Assembly (NCBI GenBank): GCA_946998225.1
Contig: CAMPYH010000004.1
Span: forward strand, 40,996 to 104,995
DNA length: 64,000 bases
Origin: an uncultured Clostridiaceae bacterium
GTDB lineage: Bacteria > Bacillota > Clostridia > TANB77 > CAG-508
Reading direction: 5' to 3'
Shown: positions 36,969 to 44,571 of the stretch, in pieces
Layout: the number at the start of each line of letters is the position of its first letter
Position numbering within the stretch: the stretch's first letter is position 1
Made by a program: the position numbers and the translations under genes
Notes under the pieces: model-generated
What the model saw: only the letters and a program-made list of their open reading frames with translations
Databases searched by the model: none
Told to the model about the DNA's origin: nothing

Positions 36969-36984
36969 GAACTTCCCTTTTTTT
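36969..36984 (+). terminator. right arm of the inverted repeat with T tract
   Basis: GAACTTCCC followed by seven T's. There is no local hairpin; the complementary strand is the left arm at 36526-36541. It might act as a partial terminator after the secreted-protein gene if the two arms pair. Confidence 0.4.
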
Positions 36985-37005
36985 ATTTATATAGAGAGGT
37001 AATAT

Positions 37006-37824
37006 ATGAAAAAATTATCTAAAAAAAAGTGGTTAATAGTTATAGTTATATTTACAATATTGTTAATACTTAAAGATCCAATATATGATTATTTAACATT
37101 TGAACAAGACGTAGAAGATTTAGCGCATTTTGGCATTGAAAAAATTCAAGAAATAAAAAATAGCATTATAAAGAGCAATTTAACTATGGGAACGTTAAAA
37201 TTTAAATTAACTTCTGTACTTGGTTTGGTTATTCCTATTATATATATTTTTTTAGGTTATGATTATAATAATATAAAGAACAAATTGCTTAAATATAATA
37301 TAGGCAAGAATAATGATTACAATAAGAAAATAATAAAAGAAAAAATAAAACTTTCTTTAATAGGGACTTTTGTTGCTATTCTAATTTATTTAATTTTAAT
37401 GATTGTAGGGTATATTTTAGGTGGTGGAATAATAGAAGGAGACATGAATCCTGAAGGATATTATTTATCTAAAAACTCTATATTATATATAATTTTTGGA
37501 AAAGATATTTTATATGCTATTTTTGTAGGAATACATATAATGATAGCGACATTTTTAAATGGAATATTTATATTTTGTATAATAGATAAATTTAACTTTA
37601 TTAAAGGAGTTTTGTTATATCTTGCATATATGTGGATAGGTACAATGGTTTTATACCACGCTTTAACCTACATACCTTTTTTGCCTAGAGGTATTGTCCC
37701 TATGGAATCAATAGTAGGACATTGTAATACAAATTTAAATTTTATAAAATGGATATTATCGTTTTTAGGAATAATAATACCTACTGTAATTATAAAAGTT
37801 TTTTCTAAAATAGAGGTGGAATAA
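37006..37824 (+). CDS. six-TM membrane protein of the secreted-protein cluster
   Basis: 272 residues with about six membrane segments (9-25, 70-87, 120-143, 167-192, 200-220, 249-267) and a long extracytoplasmic piece after the first one. ATG follows GAGAGG. Topology and position fit a permease or immunity protein of the adjacent ABC system. No family recognised. Confidence 0.65.
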   Translation: MKKLSKKKWLIVIVIFTILLILKDPIYDYLTFEQDVEDLAHFGIEKIQEIKNSIIKSNLTMGTLKFKLTSVLGLVIPIIYIFLGYDYNNIKNKLLKYNIGKNNDYNKKIIKEKIKLSLIGTFVAILIYLILMIVGYILGGGIIEGDMNPEGYYLSKNSILYIIFGKDILYAIFVGIHIMIATFLNGIFIFCIIDKFNFIKGVLLYLAYMWIGTMVLYHALTYIPFLPRGIVPMESIVGHCNTNLNFIKWILSFLGIIIPTVIIKVFSKIEVE

Positions 37825-38484
37825 TTGAGTAAAGAAAAAAAATTAAAAAGAGGAAAACAAATATTTGTATTTATAAGTATAGTTTTTATTATATTTATTT
37901 TATTAAAAGGATTGAATGATATGACATTCATACCTAATAATCAAAAGATAAGCCTAAAAGAGTATACAAAACAGAACTTTCAATCTATCATTATTAAAGG
38001 ACAAGATGGGAAAAAAATATTAAACTTTATGAAAATCTTACAGGTTTTTGCTATATATATGCTAATTGAATTAAGATTAATATTTTATAGCGCAGAACTC
38101 ACAGAGTATTTTAAGGAAATAATAAAATATTATTCTAAAGATAAAAAAGAATATTTATTAAAAACAATTAAAATATCTAAAAACAAAGTAATTGGAAGCA
38201 GTATTTATTGGATAGTTAGTATTTTAATACTATACATAGGGTTTAATTCTATAATATCAGTAACGAAGATAGACATATTATATTATTTAATGTTTGTTGT
38301 ATTTAATGCAATGGTATCATTATTCATTATCTTAATAAGTAACAATTCGTTAAACACAATTATTTTATATGTATTAAAACCTGTGGTATATACGCTTTTT
38401 AATGGTAAGGAACTATATTTGATATTAATAATGCTAGTTATGTTAATAATTCCTTTTTTTATAAAAAGAGAAATAGGAGAATAG
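37825..38484 (+). CDS. five-TM membrane protein of the secreted-protein cluster
   Basis: 219 residues, TTG start directly after the previous stop with GAGGTGG upstream. About five membrane segments (11-28, 72-90, 122-146, 152-173, 198-214), with a polar loop after the first. It resembles a second ABC permease or an ABC-2-type subunit. It starts and ends with no gap to its neighbours, so the three genes are one operon. Confidence 0.65.
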   Translation: MSKEKKLKRGKQIFVFISIVFIIFILLKGLNDMTFIPNNQKISLKEYTKQNFQSIIIKGQDGKKILNFMKILQVFAIYMLIELRLIFYSAELTEYFKEIIKYYSKDKKEYLLKTIKISKNKVIGSSIYWIVSILILYIGFNSIISVTKIDILYYLMFVVFNAMVSLFIILISNNSLNTIILYVLKPVVYTLFNGKELYLILIMLVMLIIPFFIKREIGE

Positions 38485-38485
38485 T

Positions 38486-39124
38486 ATGGAAATTGAAGTA
38501 AAAAATGCAGAAAAAAGTTTTGGTAAAAAGAATATATTTAAAAATATAAATTTGAAATTTGAAAAAGGTAAGTTTTATTTGATAAAAGGAGCTAATGGTT
38601 CTGGTAAAACAGTTTTTCTCAAAACATTGTGTGGATTTTTGCCGCTTACTAAGGGAGAAATTATTCAAAATGGGGTAAAAATTAGAAACAAAAATAATTA
38701 TATACAAAATGCAGGTATTATTATTGAAAATCCACAATTTCTAGGACATTTAACTTTAATTGAAAATTTAAATTTATTAAAGGAAATGAATAATAATATA
38801 ACAGATGATGAGATAGATAAATGGATAAAATTCTATAATATAGAAGAATTTAAAGACACAAAGTATAAAAATTTATCTTTGGGAACAAAACAAAAATTAA
38901 GTTTAATACAGGCTTTTATTCATAATCCAACAGTACTAATACTTGATGAACCATTTAATGCTTTAGATAAAAAAAGTTTTGAAAAAACAGAAAACTACTT
39001 AAAAAATATAAAAGAAAATACAATTATAATACTTAGTACTCATATAAATGATAAATTAAAATATATGTCAGATTTTGAATATGTTTTTGAAGATCAAGAA
39101 TTAAAATTCTTGGAAAATAAATAG
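38486..39124 (+). CDS. ABC transporter ATP-binding protein
   Basis: 212 residues with complete motifs: Walker A KGANGSGKT near 38, Q-loop IIENPQF near 80, signature LSLGTKQKLSL near 130, Walker B VLILDEPFNALD near 152 and the switch His in ILSTHIND. It is the energy unit for the two membrane proteins just upstream, in contrast to the degenerate ABC protein at 679. The closest functional class by length and context is a peptide or bacteriocin exporter/immunity pump. Substrate inferred from the secreted protein encoded first in the cluster. Confidence 0.88.
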   Translation: MEIEVKNAEKSFGKKNIFKNINLKFEKGKFYLIKGANGSGKTVFLKTLCGFLPLTKGEIIQNGVKIRNKNNYIQNAGIIIENPQFLGHLTLIENLNLLKEMNNNITDDEIDKWIKFYNIEEFKDTKYKNLSLGTKQKLSLIQAFIHNPTVLILDEPFNALDKKSFEKTENYLKNIKENTIIILSTHINDKLKYMSDFEYVFEDQELKFLENK

Positions 39125-39146
39125 CATAATGAAATAAAGTGTTTAA

Positions 39147-39174
39147 GAAGCTAAGTTTTCTTAGCTTCTTTTTT
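39147..39174 (+). terminator. terminator closing the secreted-protein cluster
   Basis: GAAGCTAAG and CTTAGCTTC around a TTTT loop, then six T's. Confidence 0.9.
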
Positions 39175-39217
39175 ATTATCCATAATTATGATATAGTTTA
39201 GTATTATAGGAGACTTT

Positions 39218-39436
39218 ATGGATAAAAAAATAATTGCAAAAGAAGGATATTTATTTTGTGAGATGGTATCTTTTGAAAAAGGAAGTATTTATATTGAAGA
39301 TGAAGATTTTGACGTTATAACTGGAAGAGTTATATCATCAGGTGAGATAGTACTTGTATCTAAGTCTTCTTGTATGTTTTTTACTAAAGATAAATTTTTT
39401 ATTAAAGAGGAAGATATATTAGGAAAGATGATTTAA
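39218..39436 (+). CDS. groES: degenerate GroES-like co-chaperonin
   Basis: 72 residues, against about 95 in normal GroES. The C-terminal half can be followed: VITGRVISSGEIVLVSKSS corresponds to the G-V-x-x-V-G and gD-x-V-x-y strands, and FFIKEEDILGKMI to the classical LKEEDILAVI end. The mobile loop region that contacts GroEL (between the first strand and the GRV strand) is greatly shortened. It lies directly before groEL, sharing no spacing at all, and has AGGAG before its ATG. The name rests on these partial matches and on synteny. Confidence 0.65.
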   Translation: MDKKIIAKEGYLFCEMVSFEKGSIYIEDEDFDVITGRVISSGEIVLVSKSSCMFFTKDKFFIKEEDILGKMI

Positions 39437-41050
39437 ATGGAAAATATATTAAGAGGTAAAAAAGCTAAGTCTGAAGTCATTAAAGGAATGGAAATTCTAG
39501 CAAATGTTATTGGAGATACGCTAGGTCCACGTGGACGTAATGTTATTATTGACTCAGGTATAGATTATCCAGTAATTACAAATGATGGAGCAAGTATTGC
39601 AAAAGAGATGTTTTTAACATCTCCTTTTAAAGATATTGGAATGAGGGTACTTAAAGAGGCTTCACTTAAAACAAATGAGCTTATGGGTGATGGAACCACA
39701 ACTGCAATAGTGCTTTCTGAAAGCATACTTAGATATGGAAAAAAGTATTTATCTAAGGGTAAGAATGTAAGCTTATTAAAAGATGAATTAGATAAAATAT
39801 ATATAGATATATGTAGATATGTAGATCAAATATCTAAAAAGGATATTAGTTCTAAAGATATTAAAAACTTAGCATATGTTTCATCTGGAAATATTAAAAA
39901 TGCAAATATATTAAAAGAAATATATGAAAAGGGAGATATTAATTCTTGTTTTATTGAAGATAGAAATGTAGAAGAAACAAGCTTTGAAATACTTGATGGA
40001 ATATATTTAGACGAAGGATATATTTCTGAATATTTAAATACATCTTCTGGTTTTAAAGATATTTTAAATCCATATATTATTCTTTTTGATGGAGAGCTAG
40101 AAAGTATTAGAAATATGGTTAAGGTCTTAGAAGAGATTAAAAGTAATAATGAAAAAGTTGTAATTATTGCTAAAGATTTTTCAAAAGAGGCTAGAAACAG
40201 TATAATATATAACTGTATGAACAATATTTTAGATATTACCGCTATTAAGATGCCAGAATACTTTGGTATGACTAAAGACTTTTTTAAAGATCTTTCAATA
40301 AATATTAATACAAATATATTTACAAATGAAAATGAGTTTCTAGATGTAAGTATAGAAGATTTAGTAAAAGTTAAAAATGTTAAAGTATCTAAATCTAAAA
40401 CATATATAATTCCTGAAAAGGATAAAAAAGAAAACATTGAAAAGATTTTATTTGAAAAAAAGAAATTACAAGACCTTATAAAATCTGAAAAAGACAAATC
40501 TAAAAAAGAAAGACTGAAAAAAAGACTTTCAATATATGAATCTAAAATTAGTAATATTAAAATAGGCGCACAAACAGAAGCTGAAAGAAAAAACATGAAA
40601 CTTAAACTTGAAGATGCTATTGCAACATGTATATCTTCTTTAGAAGGCGGAGTTTTAGAAGGCGGAGGGCTTGCATTTTTAAAAATTAGTAAGTTTTTAG
40701 AATGTGAAAAAGCTAAACTTAAACTTAATAAAAAACAAATGTCTAAAGAACTTTATAAAATCAAAAAAGACGCATATAATATACTAATTGAATCACTAAA
40801 GGTACCATTTAATAAAATAGTTTTAAATTCAGGAAAAAATCCTAAAAAGATATATAAAGAAATTAGAAAAAAAGATTTTAGTATTGGATTTAATGCAGAA
40901 GACTTTAGCTTTGCATCAATGTATGATGCAGGAATAATAGATTCAAAACTAGGTCAGCTTACAGCACTTAAAACAGCCCTTAGTGTGTCTTTAATGGTAC
41001 TATCGATGTCTTCTGTAATATACAAAGATTTAGACTATGATATAGAGTAA
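39437..41050 (+). CDS. groEL: divergent GroEL/Cpn60 chaperonin
   Basis: 537 residues. ATP-site residues are kept: GDTLGPRGRNVIID, TNDGASIAKE (Asp52 equivalent), GDGTTTA (Asp87) and LEDAIATC (Asp398). The EGGVLEGGGLAF hinge is present. The apical domain is strongly changed yet holds GYISEY, equivalent to the GYLSPY substrate site. An extra Lys/Glu-rich helix replaces the usual segment near 330-365. The Gly/Met C-terminal tail is absent; it ends VIYKDLDYDIE. A second, ordinary groEL elsewhere in the genome cannot be excluded. Confidence 0.88.
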   Translation: MENILRGKKAKSEVIKGMEILANVIGDTLGPRGRNVIIDSGIDYPVITNDGASIAKEMFLTSPFKDIGMRVLKEASLKTNELMGDGTTTAIVLSESILRYGKKYLSKGKNVSLLKDELDKIYIDICRYVDQISKKDISSKDIKNLAYVSSGNIKNANILKEIYEKGDINSCFIEDRNVEETSFEILDGIYLDEGYISEYLNTSSGFKDILNPYIILFDGELESIRNMVKVLEEIKSNNEKVVIIAKDFSKEARNSIIYNCMNNILDITAIKMPEYFGMTKDFFKDLSININTNIFTNENEFLDVSIEDLVKVKNVKVSKSKTYIIPEKDKKENIEKILFEKKKLQDLIKSEKDKSKKERLKKRLSIYESKISNIKIGAQTEAERKNMKLKLEDAIATCISSLEGGVLEGGGLAFLKISKFLECEKAKLKLNKKQMSKELYKIKKDAYNILIESLKVPFNKIVLNSGKNPKKIYKEIRKKDFSIGFNAEDFSFASMYDAGIIDSKLGQLTALKTALSVSLMVLSMSSVIYKDLDYDIE

Positions 41051-41067
41051 GTTAGAAAGGAAAAATA

Positions 41068-42354
41068 TTGAATAAAATAAAAAGACCAGAACTTTTAGCA
41101 CCTGGTGGATCATTTTTAAAAGCAAAGGTAGCAATGGATTATGGTGCAGATGCTGTATATATTGGAACACCAAATTTATCTTTAAGATCTCGTGCAAAAC
41201 TAGATTATAAAGATATGGAAGACACTATAAAATATGCTAAAGAAAGAGGCAAAAAAGTTTATGCAGCAATAAATATTTTTGCATCAGATGATCTATATGA
41301 TGAGATAAAAGAGCAAGCTATATTTTTAGAGAATTTAAAAGTAGATGGAATTATTGCAGCAGATCCTGGAGTTGTTGAACAGATTAAAAAATATGCTCCA
41401 AATACTCCAATAAATATATCTACACAAGCAAATACAATAAGCTATCATACAGCAAACTTTTGGCATAATTATGGGGCTAAAAGAATAATAACTGGAAGAG
41501 AAATGAGTAAAATTGAACTTAAAAAGCTTATGGAAAACAAAGCAAAAGATTTAGAAGTAGAAATATTTATTCATGGAGCAATATGTTTTGCATATTCAGG
41601 AAGATGTTTTTTATCAGATTTTTTAAGTAATAGAGCGGCAAATTGTGGAGACTGTTCACAACCTTGCAGATGGAAATATAATGTAATGCTTGAAGAAAAA
41701 AACTCAAAAGAAACAATGTATATAGAACCTGAAGAAAGAGGAATAAGCATACTTTCATCTAAAGATATGTGTTTAATTAAAGAACTTCCAGAAATAGTAG
41801 ATATGGGAATAGATTCACTTAAAATTGAAGGTAGACTTAAAACAGAATATTATTTAGCAACAATTGTAAGTGCATATAGTAATGCACTAGATGAGATTAT
41901 AAAGCTTTTTAATAAAGGTTTAAGTTTAGAAGAAGTTAAAGAAAAATATAATTATGAAAAATATTTAGAAGAAATATTAAAAGTAAAAACAAGACAGCTT
42001 ACAACATTTTATTTTAATGATAAAAACAATAATGATACTCAAGATTATGAAGGAACACAATATAATCCACATTATGAATTTGGAGCAATAATAGAAAAGT
42101 ATTTAATTGATGAAAACAAAGTATTTGTAAGAATAAAAAATAAACTAGTTGTAGGAGATGAAATGGAACTTATTGTTCATGGATATGATCCTATTAAATT
42201 AAAAATAGATAAACTTTATGATGAAGAAACTAAAAAAGAAATTCAAGAAGTAAATCCTGGAGTTAAAGATAAAGCAGTATATATAACTTTTGATAAATCT
42301 ATTGATACTTTAAAAGACTATATGACAGGATATATCTTAAGAAGGAAGATATAA
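41068..42354 (+). CDS. U32-family protein (tRNA hydroxylation type)
   Basis: 428 residues. Begins RPELLAPGGSFLKAKVAMDYGADAVYIG and carries the Cys set of the family (HGAICFAYSGRC; NCGDCSQPCRW), followed by SLKIEGRLKTEYY. This is the U32 'peptidase' group that includes TrhP/YrrO-type proteins involved in making 5-hydroxyuridine at tRNA position 34. TTG start with GAAAGGA upstream, 17 bases behind groEL. The exact subgroup is not certain by eye. Confidence 0.85.
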   Translation: MNKIKRPELLAPGGSFLKAKVAMDYGADAVYIGTPNLSLRSRAKLDYKDMEDTIKYAKERGKKVYAAINIFASDDLYDEIKEQAIFLENLKVDGIIAADPGVVEQIKKYAPNTPINISTQANTISYHTANFWHNYGAKRIITGREMSKIELKKLMENKAKDLEVEIFIHGAICFAYSGRCFLSDFLSNRAANCGDCSQPCRWKYNVMLEEKNSKETMYIEPEERGISILSSKDMCLIKELPEIVDMGIDSLKIEGRLKTEYYLATIVSAYSNALDEIIKLFNKGLSLEEVKEKYNYEKYLEEILKVKTRQLTTFYFNDKNNNDTQDYEGTQYNPHYEFGAIIEKYLIDENKVFVRIKNKLVVGDEMELIVHGYDPIKLKIDKLYDEETKKEIQEVNPGVKDKAVYITFDKSIDTLKDYMTGYILRRKI

Positions 42355-42358
42355 ATAC

Positions 42359-42387
42359 TTTATATATATTTTTTAAAATGATATAAT
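42359..42387 (+). promoter_or_regulatory. promoter of rnpB
   Basis: TTTATA (42359-42364), 17-base spacer, TATAAT (42382-42387), eight bases before the mature RNA. Confidence 0.55.
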
Positions 42388-42394
42388 ATATATT

Positions 42395-42725
42395 GGTAGG
42401 TGAGTAGTTCGCGTAAGTTTTTTATGAGGAAAGTCCGGGCTTCATCCAGAAAATGATGCCAGATAACGTCTGGTGAGAGTAATCTTAAGGATAGTGCAAC
42501 AGAAAATAATCGCCTATATGGTAAGAGTGAAAAAGTGAGGTAAGAGCTCACTAAGTGTTATAGTAATATAGTACTTGTGTAAACCCCATCTGAAGCAACA
42601 CAAGGAGTAAATAGATTTAGTATTAAGTTCTGGCTTATAAATCTATCTGACGTGGCTAGAGGATTATAGTGATATAATTCCAAGATAAATGAACTACATA
42701 TACAGAACCCGGCTTATTGCCTGCC
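42395..42725 (+). ncRNA. rnpB: RNase P RNA
   Basis: The conserved core is complete: GAGGAAAGTCCGGGC (from about 42427), GTGCAACAGAAA near 42496, and ACAGAACCCGGCTTA near the 3' end. GGTAGG at the 5' end pairs with CCTGCC at the 3' end (P1). The sequence elements fit the A-type bacterial RNA. No protein-coding frame crosses it convincingly; a 63-codon minus-strand frame here is spurious. Promoter and terminator are tight around it. Confidence 0.95.
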
Positions 42726-42746
42726 AAGCGCCTTTAGGCGCTTTTT
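42726..42746 (+). terminator. terminator of rnpB
   Basis: AAGCGCC and GGCGCTT around a TTTA loop, then T's. Confidence 0.9.
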
Positions 42747-42749
42747 TAA

Positions 42750-42778
42750 TTGACGTAAATTATATTAGATGATATATT
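42750..42778 (+). promoter_or_regulatory. promoter of clpX
   Basis: TTGACG (42750-42755), 17-base spacer, TATATT (42773-42778). No CtsR-type heptad repeats are visible between it and clpX. Confidence 0.65.
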
Positions 42779-42831
42779 GTTATGTAAATTAGATATGGAC
42801 AATTTAAAATTTTGAATTGGAGGGGAGAGTT

Positions 42832-44091
42832 ATGACGAAAAGAAAATGTTCATTTTGCGGAATAGTTGAGTCAAAAGCAGATATGCTTTTCGAAAGTTCA
42901 GTAAAAGAAGGAGTTTATATTTGTGATAATTGTGTAGATGAATTCTATTACAATATATTTCAAAATATAGATATGAATGATGGAAAACAGGTAGAAACTG
43001 TAAATGGAAAAAAGAAAACAAATACAGTAAAAGAAGAGTATGAAGACGAAATGACAGAAGAGGAATTTAAACTAACACCAGAAGCTTTAAATAAAAAGCT
43101 TGGAGAGTACATCATAGGCCAGCAAAAAGCAAGAAGAGCAGTATCAGTTGCAGTATACAATCACTTTACAAGACTTGAAAGTAAAGATGAATGTGAATTA
43201 GACAAAAACAATATCCTTATGATAGGTCCTACCGGTTCAGGAAAAACATATTTAATAGAAATATTAGGAAAAATATTAAATATACCAGTTGTAATAGCAG
43301 ATGCTACAGAACTTACAGCAGCGGGCTATGTAGGGGAAGATGTTAATTCAATTATTGCAAAACTTGTGTTTAAAGCAGATCAGATGGGCAAAGAACCTGA
43401 ATCTGGGATTATATATATAGATGAAATTGACAAAATTCAAAAATCCTATGATATGGGCAAAGATGTTGGAGGAGAAGCAGTACAACAGGAACTTTTAAAG
43501 CTTTTAGAAGGCGAAGAGGTGAATGTAGAAATAAATTCTTTTTCATCTGTTACAGTAGATACAAGAAATATCTTATTTATATGCGGAGGAGCATTTGATG
43601 GACTTGATGAAATAGTCAAAAAAAGGAGCAAAAAAAGTGTAAGAATGGGCTTTTTAGATGAAGCAAGTCAAGAGGAAAATTCTGAATCTTTATCTTATGA
43701 AGACTTAATAAAATATGGTATGATACCAGAATTTTTAGGAAGACTTCCAGTAGTTGTTGAATTTCAAAAACTTACAAAAGATGAGCTTAAAGATATAATC
43801 TTAAAACCTAAAAACTCAGTTATTAAACAGTACACATATATGTTTAAAAAAGAAGGTGTAGAATTAGTGTTTACTGAAGATGCAGTAGATGAAATTGCTC
43901 AAAATGCTTTAAAGAAAAACACAGGTGCAAGAGGAATTAAAGGTGAGATAGCAGATCTTTTAAATGATACTATGTATGAACTTCCGTCAAAGAAGAATAT
44001 TTCTAAATGTATTATTAACAAAGATGTAGTAAAAAGAATTAAAAAGCCAGTATATGAGTACAAAATTAAAAAAAATAATTTGGAAGAATAA
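42832..44091 (+). CDS. clpX: ATP-dependent Clp protease ATP-binding subunit ClpX
   Basis: 419 residues from ATG 42832, which follows GGAGGGG. The N-terminal zinc domain has CSFC and CDNC. Walker A is IGPTGSGKT near 133, Walker B IIYIDEIDKI near 195, and the sensor region GRLPVVVEF near 305, with GARGIKGEI near the end. It unfolds substrates for ClpP. clpP and tig, its usual neighbours, are not here. Confidence 0.97.
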   Translation: MTKRKCSFCGIVESKADMLFESSVKEGVYICDNCVDEFYYNIFQNIDMNDGKQVETVNGKKKTNTVKEEYEDEMTEEEFKLTPEALNKKLGEYIIGQQKARRAVSVAVYNHFTRLESKDECELDKNNILMIGPTGSGKTYLIEILGKILNIPVVIADATELTAAGYVGEDVNSIIAKLVFKADQMGKEPESGIIYIDEIDKIQKSYDMGKDVGGEAVQQELLKLLEGEEVNVEINSFSSVTVDTRNILFICGGAFDGLDEIVKKRSKKSVRMGFLDEASQEENSESLSYEDLIKYGMIPEFLGRLPVVVEFQKLTKDELKDIILKPKNSVIKQYTYMFKKEGVELVFTEDAVDEIAQNALKKNTGARGIKGEIADLLNDTMYELPSKKNISKCIINKDVVKRIKKPVYEYKIKKNNLEE

Positions 44092-44095
44092 TTTG

Positions 44096-44125
44096 AAAAG
44101 AAAAGCAATTTGCTTTTCTTTTTTT
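44096..44125 (+). terminator. terminator after clpX
   Basis: GAAAAGCA and TGCTTTTC around an ATT loop, followed by seven T's. Confidence 0.88.
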
Positions 44126-44193
44126 ATAGTGTTTTTTTTGTTTCTTTTATGATAGTATAATTTTGTTAAACAATAAAATGAAAGAGGTAAATT

Positions 44194-44571
44194 ATGGAAG
44201 AATTAAAAGTATATAAATGCGAGATATGCGGAAATATAGTTGTTAAATTAAAAGATAGATCAGAAGCACTTGCATGCTGCGGTGAATCTATGGTTTTAAT
44301 AGATCCTAAAGCTAAAGACGGAGCTGGAGAAAAACATGTTCCTGTTGTAAGTGTTGAAGGTGATTTAGTAAAAGTACAAGTTGGAGAAGTTTTACATCCA
44401 ATGGAAGCTGGACATTTTATCGAGTTTATAATTGTTCAATATGAGAATGGATTTGATATAAAATTCTTAGAGCCAGGAATGGAACCAAAAGCTGAGTTTA
44501 AAACAAAAGAAGAAGTTAAAGCAGTTTATGAATTTTGTAATTTACATGGATTATGGAAAGTAGAAATTTAA
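44194..44571 (+). CDS. desulfoferrodoxin (superoxide reductase)
   Basis: 125 residues. The N-terminal desulforedoxin-like iron site has CEIC near 9 and CC near 29. The catalytic Fe(His)4Cys centre is supplied by EKHVPVV, HPMEAGHFIEF and CNLHGLW. It reduces superoxide to peroxide in anaerobes without making oxygen. The peroxide could then be handled by the peroxiredoxin at 52097. Its stop overlaps the start of rnr by one base. Confidence 0.95.
   Translation: MEELKVYKCEICGNIVVKLKDRSEALACCGESMVLIDPKAKDGAGEKHVPVVSVEGDLVKVQVGEVLHPMEAGHFIEFIIVQYENGFDIKFLEPGMEPKAEFKTKEEVKAVYEFCNLHGLWKVEI

Noticed and set aside
39826..40596. 256-codon minus-strand frame opposite groEL
   Set aside because: Shadow of the AT-rich coding strand with low-complexity Ser/Leu/Ile content.
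42360..42551. 63-codon minus-strand frame over rnpB
   Set aside because: The region is RNase P RNA with conserved core elements; the frame has no coding features.
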